From Chloroflexi bacterium HGW-Chloroflexi-2 (lineage in GTDB: Bacteria; Chloroflexota; Anaerolineae; Anaerolineales; Anaerolineaceae): DNA of 64,000 nt. Shown here piece after piece: positions 16,816-25,421 of the stretch. Position numbers and translations under genes: made by a program. Under the pieces are notes generated by a model that was not told where the DNA came from, made no database searches, and worked only from the letters and a program-made list of their open reading frames with translations. Each line of letters opens with the position of its first letter. The stretch's first letter is position 1. The stretch is from positions 46,591-110,590 of the forward strand of contig PHBY01000013.1 in NCBI GenBank assembly GCA_002840735.1, read 5' to 3'.

Positions 16816-18722
16816 GCACCACAAACAACAAAAATTCCATTCCCAACGGCAAAGATGACGAGACCCCGAATAAAACCAAAGCCCCACAACGGGGTCGTCA
16901 TAGAGGTCCCTTCGGTGGGGGTCCAATGGCTATGATGAAAGGCGATACCGCCCGAGACTTCAAAGGCACCATGAAGAAATTAATTGCCTATCTGGGACCC
17001 CATAAACTGGTAACCGTCATCGTGATTATTCTTTCGATGGTTTCAACTGTCTTCACCATTTTTGGGCCGAAGATCCTGGGTAATGCGACCACCAAGCTCT
17101 TCGAAGGTGTGATCGAGCAGATCAGCGGCTCCGGACCTGGTATTGATTTCAATGCCATTGGTCAGATCCTGCTGACTGCATTGGGATTATATGTCCTGGC
17201 TGCAATTCTGTCCTATGTACAGGGCTGGATCATGGCTGGCGTTTCGGTGGATATCACCTATAATTTGCGTCGAAATATTGCCACCAAGATCAACCGCATG
17301 CCTTTGAAATATTTTGACGGCACCAATCATGGCGAAATCCTCTCCCGCATCACCAACGACGTGGATACCGTCAATCAGACACTCAGCCAGAGTCTCTCCC
17401 AGATCATCACTTCTATCACCAGCGTGGTGGGTATTTTTATCATGATGTTGACCATCTCATGGCAAATGACTCTGGTCGCTTTACTGATCATCCCGATGTC
17501 ATTGGTGATCGTTCAGTTCATCGTTAAACGCTCGCAAAAATACTTCCGCAGACAACAGGATTATCTGGGAAACGTCAACGGACATATTGAAGAAATGTTC
17601 AGCGGGCATGTTGAGGTGAAAGCTTTTAACGCCGAGGAACGCAGTATCAAAACCTTTAGTGAATTGAACGTAAAGCTTTATGACACAGCCTGGAAATCAC
17701 AATTCCTATCCGGCATCATGATGCCGATGATGAACTTTGTGGGCAATCTCGGGTATGTAGGCGTGGTCGTGGTGGGTGGATACCTCGCCATCCGCAATCT
17801 GATTACTGTGGGTGACATTCAGGCATTCATCCAATACGTGCGCTCCTTCACCCAACCCATCACCCAGCTGGCTAATATCTCCAACGTGCTGCAACAGACG
17901 GCGGCGGCAGCAGAACGCGTCTTCGAATTTCTGGATGAGGAGGATCAGGTGGCAGAGGTTGAGAACCCAATCGATATATCCGGAGTGGAAGGCCGTGTGG
18001 AATTCAGAAATGTGCGCTTTGGGTATGATCCAGAAAAGGTCATCATCAACGATTTCTCAGCCAAAGTGGAACCGGGTATGCGTGTTGCGATTGTAGGTCC
18101 AACCGGCGCCGGGAAAACAACCCTGGTGAAATTGTTAATGCGTTTCTATGATGTCAACAAGGGTGCCATCCTGATTGATGGGCATGACATTCGTGATCTG
18201 CGCCGTGAAGATCTGCGTTGCATGTTCGGCATGGTATTGCAGGACACCTGGCTATTCAATGGCAGCATCATGGATAATATCCGCTACGGTAGCGAGAACG
18301 CCAGTGATGAACAGGTTTATGAAGCGACCAAAGCCGCCCATGCCGATTACTTCATCCGCGCCCTGCCAGGTGGGTACAATATGATATTGAATGAAGAGAC
18401 CACCAATATTTCCGCTGGACAGAAACAGCTGATAACCATCGCGCGCGCCTTTCTGATTGACCCGGCCATGTTAATTCTGGATGAAGCCACCAGTTCCGTG
18501 GATACTCACACGGAGTTGCTGATCCAAAAAGCTATGCGCAATCTGATGCATGGCCGCACCAGTTTCATCATCGCCCACCGTCTTTCCACCATCCGGGATG
18601 CAGATTGGATCCTGGTGCTGAATGAAGGTGACATTGTGGAGCAGGGAAAACATGAAGATTTACTGGAAAAAGGCGGCTTCTATTCTGAGTTGTACAATAG
18701 CCAGTTTGCCCCGGTGGTGTAA
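16812..18722 (+). CDS. Heterodimeric ABC exporter subunit with intact Walker B
   Basis: 636 residues with a hydrophilic, low-complexity N-terminal leader (about 45 residues, Gly/Arg/Asn rich), six membrane helices and an ATPase domain. Motifs: Walker A GPTGAGKTT, Walker B MLILDEATSSVD with the catalytic Glu, switch His in FIIAHRLSTI. The signature reads ISAGQKQ rather than SGGQ. That deviation falls in the composite site shared with the partner's Asp/Gln-altered motifs, so one ATP site is canonical and one degenerate. ATGA overlap (4 nt) with the upstream subunit and a GGAGG site support tight coexpression. Confidence 0.93.
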   Translation: MSTTNNKNSIPNGKDDETPNKTKAPQRGRHRGPFGGGPMAMMKGDTARDFKGTMKKLIAYLGPHKLVTVIVIILSMVSTVFTIFGPKILGNATTKLFEGVIEQISGSGPGIDFNAIGQILLTALGLYVLAAILSYVQGWIMAGVSVDITYNLRRNIATKINRMPLKYFDGTNHGEILSRITNDVDTVNQTLSQSLSQIITSITSVVGIFIMMLTISWQMTLVALLIIPMSLVIVQFIVKRSQKYFRRQQDYLGNVNGHIEEMFSGHVEVKAFNAEERSIKTFSELNVKLYDTAWKSQFLSGIMMPMMNFVGNLGYVGVVVVGGYLAIRNLITVGDIQAFIQYVRSFTQPITQLANISNVLQQTAAAAERVFEFLDEEDQVAEVENPIDISGVEGRVEFRNVRFGYDPEKVIINDFSAKVEPGMRVAIVGPTGAGKTTLVKLLMRFYDVNKGAILIDGHDIRDLRREDLRCMFGMVLQDTWLFNGSIMDNIRYGSENASDEQVYEATKAAHADYFIRALPGGYNMILNEETTNISAGQKQLITIARAFLIDPAMLILDEATSSVDTHTELLIQKAMRNLMHGRTSFIIAHRLSTIRDADWILVLNEGDIVEQGKHEDLLEKGGFYSELYNSQFAPVV

Positions 18723-18760
18723 CCTCAGGTTTAAAGTTTAAAGTTGAAAGTCAAAAAGAA

Positions 18761-18799
18761 AAAAACCGTCGTGATATGCAAAATCACGACGGTTTTTTC
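18761..18799 (+). terminator. Rho-independent terminator of the marR-ABC operon
   Basis: AACCGTCGTGAT-ATGCAAA-ATCACGACGGTT (12-bp perfect stem) followed by TTTT; A-run on the left side means it may also work for the convergent HTH gene. Confidence 0.9.
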
Positions 18800-18833
18800 A
18801 TTGTATTTTTTTTAAGTATTTAGATTTCCCATC

Positions 18834-19142
18834 TCAGCTCACCAGATTTCCATTATCCTGAGGGGCAACATGCAATCGTAAACCCAACGCCTTAATTACT
18901 TTGAGTACTGTGGCAAATTCCGGGTTGCCATTTTGAGAGAGCGCTTTATACAAACTTTCTCGACCTAAACCTGTTCGATTTGATATGTGAGTCATGCCTT
19001 TCGCTCTGGCTATATCGCCTAAGACAGCTGAAATGATGGATGGATCTCCATCTTCCAAGGCAGCATCCAAATATGCAATGATATCTTCTTCAGATTCGAG
19101 GTGATCGGACGCATCCCATAAACTGGTAGTAATTTTTTTCAT
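18834..19142 (-). CDS. Addiction-module antidote-like HTH protein (HigA/TIGR02684 type)
   Basis: 102 residues. The N-terminus (SLWDASDHLESEEDIIAYLDAALEDGDPSIISAVLGDIARAKGM shape, in pieces) and the helix-turn-helix ISNRTGLGRESLYKALSQNG are typical of the antidote that accompanies small RelE-like Gp49/DUF891 toxins. Such antidotes bind the toxin and repress the operon. Here the toxin gene directly upstream is truncated, so this antidote is probably orphan. It might still regulate its own promoter or neutralise toxins encoded elsewhere. Confidence 0.85.
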   Translation of the reverse strand: MKKITTSLWDASDHLESEEDIIAYLDAALEDGDPSIISAVLGDIARAKGMTHISNRTGLGRESLYKALSQNGNPEFATVLKVIKALGLRLHVAPQDNGNLVS

Positions 19143-19290
19143 GAATACCTTTTCCTACAGATTTTTTATCTCCGAAATTTCCTAACGAAATTCTCCTGAT
19201 TCGGACATCAATCCGAGCTCTTACCTTTTTATCTTTGAGGTTTTCAAACCATTTTTTAAATATCACTGTTTGACGAATCTCGATGTTCAT
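19090..19290 (-). pseudogene. Truncated RelE/ParE-type toxin (Gp49-like)
   Basis: The first 50 or so residues (IRQTVIFKKWFENLKDKKVR, then RIDVRIRRISLGNFGDKKSVG) match the N-terminal half of TIGR02683-type toxins, which run to about 100 residues. After KGIHE the frame runs directly into the antidote start codon (19142) and continues out of register for 15 residues to a stop. The expected C-terminal half, carrying the GYRVYF-type core strand and catalytic residues, is absent. A deletion that fused toxin codon about 50 to the antidote start is the simplest explanation. Confidence 0.75.
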
Positions 19291-19494
19291 TGCCTATATT
19301 GTATCTTGCAAGATACATATTTTCAAGTAGAATTAATAACAAGATCAATTATGGAATGTTCTACAAGCATTATTCACCACTCTTGATATGAATCAGTTTT
19401 ATTATTAGAATAAATTACGTCTTTTCTAGCATTTGATGTTCGCAAATTCCGAGACATTGCAGTATGCATTACGTATGAAGAATAGGAGAAGAGA

Positions 19495-20610
19495 ATGCAA
19501 AAATCCGAAACTGTAATCCGTGAATTGCTATCACTCCCACAAATTGAAGTTAATGGAAATAACCCTTGGGATATTCAGATACATGATGATCGCTTTTATG
19601 AGCGTGTCTTGCGAGATGGTTCGCTTGGTTTGGGAGAATCTTACATGGAAGGTTGGTGGGATTGCGCTGCGATTGATGAATTAATCACACGGGTACTCAG
19701 AGCTCACCTTGATGAAAAAGTGAAGAATGAGACACACTATCTCTTTGAAGTACTGCGCGCAAAAATCCTTAACCGGCAATCTGCAAGCAGGGCTTTTGAA
19801 GTAGGCATCAAACATTATGATCTTGGTAACGACCTATATCAGCACATGCTGGATAAACGCCTGAATTACACCTGCGGGTATTGGAAAGACGCTCAGAATC
19901 TGGACGAAGCCCAGGAAGCCAAGCTGGAATTGGTATGTAAAAAGATTGGTGCCAGACCCGGTATGAAAATTCTGGAACTGGGTTGTGGATGGGGTGCTTT
20001 TGCCAAATTTGTAGCAGAAAAATATGGCGCTTCAGTCCTTGGATTAACAATTTCCAAAGAACAGGTTGCGCTTGGTATGGAATTATGTAAAGGATTACCG
20101 GTGGAAATCCGCTTGCAGGATTACCGTGAAGTGCAAGGCAAATTCGACGCTGTTATTTCAATCGGCATCATGGAACATGTAGGATACAAGAATTACCGTA
20201 CGTACATGCAGGTCGTCCAGCGTTGCTTGAAAGAAGATGGGATTGGCTTTGTGCACACGATCGGCAGTAATAATTCTATTACCACAGGCGATCCCTGGTC
20301 GGACAAATACATCTTTCCCAATGGTATGCTACCCTCGATCACACAACTTGGTTCAGCGATGGAAGATTTATTCGTTATGGAGGATTGGCATAATATTGGT
20401 CCTCACTATGATCCCACGCTTATGGCATGGCATGCGAATTTTGAACAAGCCTGGCCTAAACTACAACAGAAATATGGTAATACATTCTATCGAATGTGGC
20501 GTTATTACCTGCTGAGTAGCGCAGGTGGCTTTCGTTCACGTAGTTCACAACTCTGGCAGATTGTTTTCACTCACATCGGCACACCACAGCCGAACTGCAG
20601 AGTCAGTTAG
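19495..20610 (+). CDS. cfa: Cyclopropane-fatty-acyl-phospholipid synthase
   Basis: 371 residues, as in Cfa of other bacteria. Visible: the N-terminal substrate region (LGLGESYMEGWWDC), the YDLGNDLY motif, the Cys-containing LNYTCGYW, SAM-binding ILELGCGWGAFAKF, the acidic VISIGIMEHVG loop, and the C-terminal YYLLSSAGGFRSRS element. It adds a methylene bridge from S-adenosylmethionine across double bonds of membrane phospholipid acyl chains. AGGAG lies 8 nt before the ATG. An FAD oxidoreductase of the geranylgeranyl reductase type follows after 2 nt and may act on the same lipids. Confidence 0.95.
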   Translation: MQKSETVIRELLSLPQIEVNGNNPWDIQIHDDRFYERVLRDGSLGLGESYMEGWWDCAAIDELITRVLRAHLDEKVKNETHYLFEVLRAKILNRQSASRAFEVGIKHYDLGNDLYQHMLDKRLNYTCGYWKDAQNLDEAQEAKLELVCKKIGARPGMKILELGCGWGAFAKFVAEKYGASVLGLTISKEQVALGMELCKGLPVEIRLQDYREVQGKFDAVISIGIMEHVGYKNYRTYMQVVQRCLKEDGIGFVHTIGSNNSITTGDPWSDKYIFPNGMLPSITQLGSAMEDLFVMEDWHNIGPHYDPTLMAWHANFEQAWPKLQQKYGNTFYRMWRYYLLSSAGGFRSRSSQLWQIVFTHIGTPQPNCRVS

Positions 20611-20612
20611 TT

Positions 20613-21563
20613 ATGATGAAAAATGTAGATGTCATCATTGTTGGAGGTGGTCCTGCAGGTGCAGCCTGCGCCTGGAAGCTAGCCCAGCATCAGGTTGACT
20701 TTCTTGTGCTGGACAAAGCCATCTTCCCACGCGTGAAGCCCTGCGCTGGTTGGATCACCCCACTCGTTCTTCGCGACCTGGAAATCAATCCGACGGATTA
20801 TCCATTCGGCATAAAACACTTCACCAATTTTCAAGTATCGATAAAAGATTTTCAGTTCAAACTGCGCACCAACCAATACGCGATTCGCAGAGTCGAATTT
20901 GATGATTGGCTTCTGCATCGATCTGATCCTGCGATTGAAAACCACACCGTTAAGGAAATAAGGGTAGAGGATGATCGCTATCTCATTGACGATATGTTTT
21001 CAGCGAAAACGATTGTCGGTGCAGGTGGAACAAACTGCCCAATCCAAAAAAACTTCTTTAAGAATGTATTGGATGGCCATAAAGGTGATTTAATCGTCGC
21101 TCAGGAAGAAGAATTTGCTTATGAATACCAAGACGACCGCTGTCACTTATGGTTCCTGCAAAATGGACTACCAGGCTACGCCTGGTATGTGCCCAAAGCA
21201 AATGGATTTGTTAATATTGGCCTGGGTGGTAGCGCAGCAAATCTGAAAAACAAGAATGACACCTTAAAACGTCACTGGGGATTGCTGGTTGAGAAACTGG
21301 ACAAAATGGGTTTGGTTAAAGGTCACGAGTTTAAACCAGTCGGGCATTCTTATTTTCTGCGTGGTAAAAATGCTGTTTTACGGCAAGGGAATGCATACAT
21401 CGTTGGCGACGCCATCGGCTTAGCTACTCGTGATATGGGAGAAGGGATTGGTCCTGCGATCCAGAGTGGTATACGGGCGGCAGAGGCTATTCTCTCCGGC
21501 CAGAGGTTCTCAGTCGAATCGATCCAAAAATATTCTTTTCCTTCGCTGCTTGGATTTCGATAA
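20613..21563 (+). CDS. FAD-dependent oxidoreductase, geranylgeranyl reductase-like
   Basis: 316 residues. N-terminal dinucleotide-binding motif IIVGGGPAGAACAWKLA (residues about 8-24) and the later flavin-phosphate motif AYIVGDAIGLATRD with GEGIGPAIQSG place it in the geranylgeranyl reductase/halogenase-like flavoprotein family. Such enzymes reduce isoprenoid double bonds or modify lipids. It is 2 nt after cfa, so a lipid-modifying operon is likely; the substrate is unknown. Adjacent ATGs at 20613 and 20616 are both possible. It is somewhat short at the C-terminus compared with 380-420-residue family members. Confidence 0.85.
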   Translation: MMKNVDVIIVGGGPAGAACAWKLAQHQVDFLVLDKAIFPRVKPCAGWITPLVLRDLEINPTDYPFGIKHFTNFQVSIKDFQFKLRTNQYAIRRVEFDDWLLHRSDPAIENHTVKEIRVEDDRYLIDDMFSAKTIVGAGGTNCPIQKNFFKNVLDGHKGDLIVAQEEEFAYEYQDDRCHLWFLQNGLPGYAWYVPKANGFVNIGLGGSAANLKNKNDTLKRHWGLLVEKLDKMGLVKGHEFKPVGHSYFLRGKNAVLRQGNAYIVGDAIGLATRDMGEGIGPAIQSGIRAAEAILSGQRFSVESIQKYSFPSLLGFR

Positions 21564-21658
21564 GTCAACAACAATACTTATTTTCTTTCGGTTTTTAGCT
21601 TTGAGTTATTAGTGAAAACTGGAACAATTTTTTCTCCATATTCGTCTATACAATGGAT

Positions 21659-21716
21659 CCTGATTGCACAGATCCCATCAAAGGGGAGAGCGTTTCCCTC
21701 CCGTGCAGTCATCAGG
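21659..21716 (+). other. Potential structured element (nested stem-loops)
   Basis: Outer arms CCTGATTGCAC (21659) and GTGCAGTCATCAGG (ending 21716) can pair with a 3-nt bulge, enclosing an inner GGGAG/CTCCC stem. It lies in the 480-base gene-free gap after the FAD oxidoreductase, upstream of (not within) the predicted kimA-like transcript. There is no T-run, so it is not a standard terminator. Could be a small RNA or an attenuator remnant; undetermined. Confidence 0.35.
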
Positions 21717-21813
21717 AAAGTACAGAAATGTCCTTAAAAATCCTTTTTCCCCTGTTTGCATCGATATATATTGCTGGTAAATTAAGATTATAATAAATTT
21801 ATTGATTAAATTA

Positions 21814-21902
21814 GTATCATTTCAATTAATCGTGGTAAGCGGGTGTTTTTGGCGTGCAGGTGCACGCCAAAAACACCCTACCGCTAATTATTGAGATGAT
21901 AC
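21814..21902. repeat. 89-bp palindromic intergenic element, copy 1
   Basis: Starts GTATCATTTCAATTAATC and ends TTATTGAGATGATAC. The centre is GGGTGTTTTTGGCGTGCA-GG-TGCACGCCAAAAACACCC, so the whole can fold into one long hairpin. Two further copies lie at 38444-38529 and 54240-54328. No coding content. Confidence 0.92.
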
Positions 21903-21963
21903 TTAAATTAATCAGTGTCTTTGTAATAAGGCGATTATTAATTATCTCAAGCGGCAGTGATTA

Positions 21964-21992
21964 TTGACTTTTTATTGATAGAGACTTATAAT
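21964..21992 (+). promoter_or_regulatory. Sigma-70 promoter of the KimA-like/RCK operon
   Basis: TTGACT at 21964-21969, TATAAT at 21987-21992, 17-bp spacer. The predicted leader is only about 45 nt, which leaves no room for a long riboswitch before the KimA-like gene. Confidence 0.75.
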
Positions 21993-22044
21993 CTCACGCT
22001 TTGTAGGATGGGGTTGAATTTTTCAATTCCAGGATTAGGTAACG

Positions 22045-23985
22045 ATGAATATTGATGACAAAAACGGGATGACCGTTCAGGTTCGAAATACGGACTTTAA
22101 ACCTAGACGTAGTTTGACAAATTGGCTGATCGGAAAACCCTTACAAACAGCAGATGCACCACACCAGACGATTGGAAAACTGATCGGTCTGGCTGTTTTT
22201 TCTTCGGATGCGATGTCATCCGTGGCTTATGGACCACAGGAATTGATGATGATGCTGGCAGCTGCCGGGATGGCATCCTTGCAGTATTCTCTTCCGCTCG
22301 TTCTTGGCATTGTCGGTTTATTAACTATATTAACCATTTCATATCAGCAAACTATCCATGCCTACCCGGACGGTGGTGGAGCTTACATTGTTGCCCGTGA
22401 TAACATTGGTGTAGTACCGGCTCAAATTGCCGGGGCGGCGCTCTTAACAGATTACATCCTTACGGTGGCTGTCTCGATTTCGGCTGGGGTAGCACAAATT
22501 GTTTCCGCTTTCCCGGAAATTTTTCGTTGGCGTGTGGAAATAGCTGTCTTTTTTATTATGTTCATCATGCTTATTAATTTACGCGGGGTGAAAGAATCCG
22601 GCATCACCTTTGCCATTCCTACATATTTCTTTGTTGTCGTAATGTATATGACCATCATAGTAGGCCTCGTTCGTTATTTTTCTGGCACACTTGGTCTGGT
22701 AACCAATCCTCCGGAATTAACCATTCTTGCTGAACCGCAGGCTTTGAGTTTATTCTTGATTTTGAAAGCTTTTGCCAGTGGAACTGCATCAGTAACCGGT
22801 GTGGAAGCCATTTCAAATGGCATCACAGCTTTTCGTGAACCTCGCAGTAAGAATGCTGGCACTACATTAATTTTCATGGCAATGATACTTGGATCCATGT
22901 TAATCGGCGTTACATTCCTGGCAGGAAAAGTCGCAGCCATCCCCTCAGAACACGAAACATTGGTCTCACAGATTGCCAGAACTGTATTCGAAGGGCGTGG
23001 CATTCTTTACCTTGCTACGATTGTAGGTACCACGGTAATTCTGGTAATGGCTGCAAACACTGCCTTTGCGGATTTTCCCCGCTTAGGAGCTTTGACAGCC
23101 AAGGATGGTTTCTTACCACGCCAACTTACCTATCGTGGTAGCCGTCTGGTCTATTCACGTGGAATCGCAGCTCTGGCTATCATTGCATCCATTCTGGTAA
23201 TCATCTTTCAAGCCAATGTGTCGAGATTGATCCCACTATATGCCATTGGTGTATTTCTTTCATTTTCTCTCTCACAAGGTGGGATGGCGCATCGCTGGTG
23301 GAAAAGTGGTCACTTAAAACCCGGTGAAGAAAAAATTGAACCGGGATCTGTGGTTCGTTTTGAAAAAACCTGGTTATTGAAGATGATTATCAATGGTTTT
23401 GGGGCTGTCGTGACCTTCTTTGTAATGATCATTTTCGCTGTAACCAAATTTGCGGATGGCGCGTGGGTGGTGGTAATCTTGTTACCAATCCTTGTTTTGA
23501 TCTTTATAACCATTCACCGGCACTATGTAAATTTGGCAGCTCACCTCAGCCTGGAAAAATATGCCGGTCAACATCATATCGGCCGTCATCGCGTGATTGT
23601 ACCCATTGCCGGTGTGCATCAAGGAACAATAAAAGCGCTTAAATACGCTGAGTCTTTGTCTAAAGATGTTACGGCTGTGCATGTTTCTATTGATGATGAC
23701 GAAGCAATTAAATTGCAGAATAAATGGGAAACCTGGGGTGATGGGGTTAGACTGGTTATCTTGGAATCCCCTTATCGTTTAATGATTGAGCCTCTGATCG
23801 ATTATGTAACCGAATTTTCCCTCAATCGTTTAGAAAATGAGATGATCACTATCGTGATTCCACAATTTATTCCCCACCGATTCTGGACGAATGCGCTACA
23901 TATGCGCACAGCAGATACAATAAGGAAAGTCCTGCTGGGGCAAAAAGATATTGTGATTGTAGAAGTACCCTATCAGGTTGATTAG
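22045..23985 (+). CDS. APC-superfamily permease, KimA-like potassium importer candidate
   Basis: 646 residues: about 12 membrane helices followed by a cytoplasmic C-terminal domain from roughly residue 500. Motifs shared with B. subtilis KimA (as remembered): SSDAMSSVAYG, AYPDGGGAYIVARDN, DYILTVAVSISAG, SGTASVTGVEAISNG and the C-terminal HRVIVPIAGVHQGTIKAL segment. KimA is a high-affinity proton-coupled potassium importer controlled by c-di-AMP. Two RCK-type NAD-binding proteins follow 12 nt downstream and a second permease of the same kind comes next, so potassium homeostasis is the likely role. An amino-acid permease cannot be excluded. Confidence 0.85.
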   Translation: MNIDDKNGMTVQVRNTDFKPRRSLTNWLIGKPLQTADAPHQTIGKLIGLAVFSSDAMSSVAYGPQELMMMLAAAGMASLQYSLPLVLGIVGLLTILTISYQQTIHAYPDGGGAYIVARDNIGVVPAQIAGAALLTDYILTVAVSISAGVAQIVSAFPEIFRWRVEIAVFFIMFIMLINLRGVKESGITFAIPTYFFVVVMYMTIIVGLVRYFSGTLGLVTNPPELTILAEPQALSLFLILKAFASGTASVTGVEAISNGITAFREPRSKNAGTTLIFMAMILGSMLIGVTFLAGKVAAIPSEHETLVSQIARTVFEGRGILYLATIVGTTVILVMAANTAFADFPRLGALTAKDGFLPRQLTYRGSRLVYSRGIAALAIIASILVIIFQANVSRLIPLYAIGVFLSFSLSQGGMAHRWWKSGHLKPGEEKIEPGSVVRFEKTWLLKMIINGFGAVVTFFVMIIFAVTKFADGAWVVVILLPILVLIFITIHRHYVNLAAHLSLEKYAGQHHIGRHRVIVPIAGVHQGTIKALKYAESLSKDVTAVHVSIDDDEAIKLQNKWETWGDGVRLVILESPYRLMIEPLIDYVTEFSLNRLENEMITIVIPQFIPHRFWTNALHMRTADTIRKVLLGQKDIVIVEVPYQVD

Positions 23986-23997
23986 AAGAAGGAAGAT

Positions 23998-24663
23998 ATG
24001 AAAGTATTAATCGTAGGATGTGGACGTCTGGGTTCAGAACTGGCACAATTACTTTTCCAACATGGAAATGAAGTTTCCATCATTGATTTAGAAGAGTCAG
24101 CTTTTGACATACTCAAACCTTCCTTTAGAGGTCGATTTGTTGAAGGCGATGCGCTCAGTCAGGATGTATTAAAGCGCGCTGGTATTGAAAGCGTGGATGC
24201 GGTGGCTGCTGTTACCAGTGATGACGCTACCAATCTTGTCATTGGCCGGGTTTCGAAAGAAATATTCAAAATTCGTAATGTGGTGGCCCGAAATTTTGAA
24301 CCCAATGTTGGCAAGATTTTTGAACTTTTCAATCTTGAAACGATCAGTGGTACCAGTTGGGGCGCTTCCCGTCTGGAAGAAATGATTCTCAATGAACAAT
24401 TTAAGGTGGTTTATTCATTTGGTGATGGTGCTGTGGATTACTATCAGGTTATTGTCCCGGAGCATTGGGTTGGAAAGAAAGTAACAGATTTAGGACAAAA
24501 TCCAGGTCAGTCTGTTCTGACATCCATCACCCGCTGCGGGAAATCCTTCATTCCCAATATGGAGGATGTAATCGAATCCGATGACCATTTGTATTTCAGC
24601 GCAACCCATGTTGGAATTGAAGCTTTACGACAAAAATTTGGTAACACCGACCAGGAGGTTTGA
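23998..24663 (+). CDS. TrkA/KtrA-type potassium uptake regulator, RCK domain protein (first)
   Basis: 221 residues: one Rossmann RCK_N domain (VGCGRLGSELAQLLFQHGN, with an acidic ribose-binding residue in SIIDLEE) followed by an RCK_C domain from about residue 135. Proteins of this size form gating rings that bind NAD(H) or ATP and open Trk/Ktr potassium channels. No TrkH, KtrB or other channel gene is nearby; instead it lies 12 nt after the KimA-like permease and 1 nt before a second RCK protein. The likely partner is therefore one of the permeases or a distant channel. Confidence 0.88.
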   Translation: MKVLIVGCGRLGSELAQLLFQHGNEVSIIDLEESAFDILKPSFRGRFVEGDALSQDVLKRAGIESVDAVAAVTSDDATNLVIGRVSKEIFKIRNVVARNFEPNVGKIFELFNLETISGTSWGASRLEEMILNEQFKVVYSFGDGAVDYYQVIVPEHWVGKKVTDLGQNPGQSVLTSITRCGKSFIPNMEDVIESDDHLYFSATHVGIEALRQKFGNTDQEV

Positions 24664-24664
24664 T

Positions 24665-25351
24665 ATGTTTGTTATTATTGCAGGTGGTGGACGCACCAGC
24701 ACCTTTTTAGCTCGAAATCTCCTAAAACAAGATCATAATGTGCGTGTTATTGAATCAAGACCAAAGGTACTGGCAAGTTTACACAAAGAATTGCCTACCG
24801 AGGTAATTATTGAAGGCAATCCTCTTGATCTAGCCATATTAAGCCAGGCGGGTTTTGACAAAGCTCAGGTTTTTGTAGCAGTCACCACCAATGATGAAGA
24901 GAATTTAGTGTTATGTTACATTGCTCGTGAGCAATATAAGATCAATCGAACCATTGCCCGTGTCAACAATCCGCGCAATGCCTGGTTGTTCAACGAAATT
25001 TTTGGTGTGGATGTGCCTGTAAATCACGCAGAGATCATGTCCAGCCTGATTGAAGAAGAAATGTCACTTGGCGATATGATGACCCTGCTCAAATTGCGCA
25101 AAGGGAATTATGCCCTGGTAGAGGAAAAAATTCCACCCAAAGCGATTGCTATCGGGCAAGCCATTAAAGATTTGAATTTACCCGAACAATGTGTTCTGGC
25201 AGCCATTTTTCGCAAAGGAGAAGTTGTGATGCCACATGGAAATACGGTCTTTGAAGTTGGCGATGAAGTGCTGGCGATCACCGATCGTGATGGAGCGGAA
25301 CAATTCCAGAAAGTATTCTCGGATCTGAACACCTTGAATGGGAAAAGTTAA
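24665..25351 (+). CDS. TrkA/KtrA-type RCK domain protein (second)
   Basis: 228 residues from ATG 24665, chosen for its CAGGAGG site; the stop of the first RCK gene lies directly before. RCK_N motif IIAGGGRTSTFLARNLL replaces the usual third Gly region with G-R-T, then VRVIESRP gives the acidic position. The RCK_C part covers about 140-225. It diverges from the first RCK protein, so the two could form a heteromeric ring as known for two-subunit Trk systems. It is followed by a 20-bp-arm inverted repeat. Role: regulation of potassium uptake, inferred from family and context. Confidence 0.87.
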   Translation: MFVIIAGGGRTSTFLARNLLKQDHNVRVIESRPKVLASLHKELPTEVIIEGNPLDLAILSQAGFDKAQVFVAVTTNDEENLVLCYIAREQYKINRTIARVNNPRNAWLFNEIFGVDVPVNHAEIMSSLIEEEMSLGDMMTLLKLRKGNYALVEEKIPPKAIAIGQAIKDLNLPEQCVLAAIFRKGEVVMPHGNTVFEVGDEVLAITDRDGAEQFQKVFSDLNTLNGKS

Positions 25352-25353
25352 TA

Positions 25354-25421
25354 AGGGGTGAAGGATCGGAGAACGCATCCCAGGGTGGAAAATGGTGTCT
25401 ATTCTCCGATCCTTCACCCCT
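25354..25421. repeat. Perfect 20-bp-arm inverted repeat after the RCK operon
   Basis: AGGGGTGAAGGATCGGAGAA (25354-25373) is perfectly complementary to 25402-25421, with a 28-nt loop. There is no T-run, so an intrinsic terminator is not the obvious reading. It begins 2 nt after the RCK stop codon and could stabilise the mRNA 3' end, or be a mobile-element relic. Confidence 0.85.
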
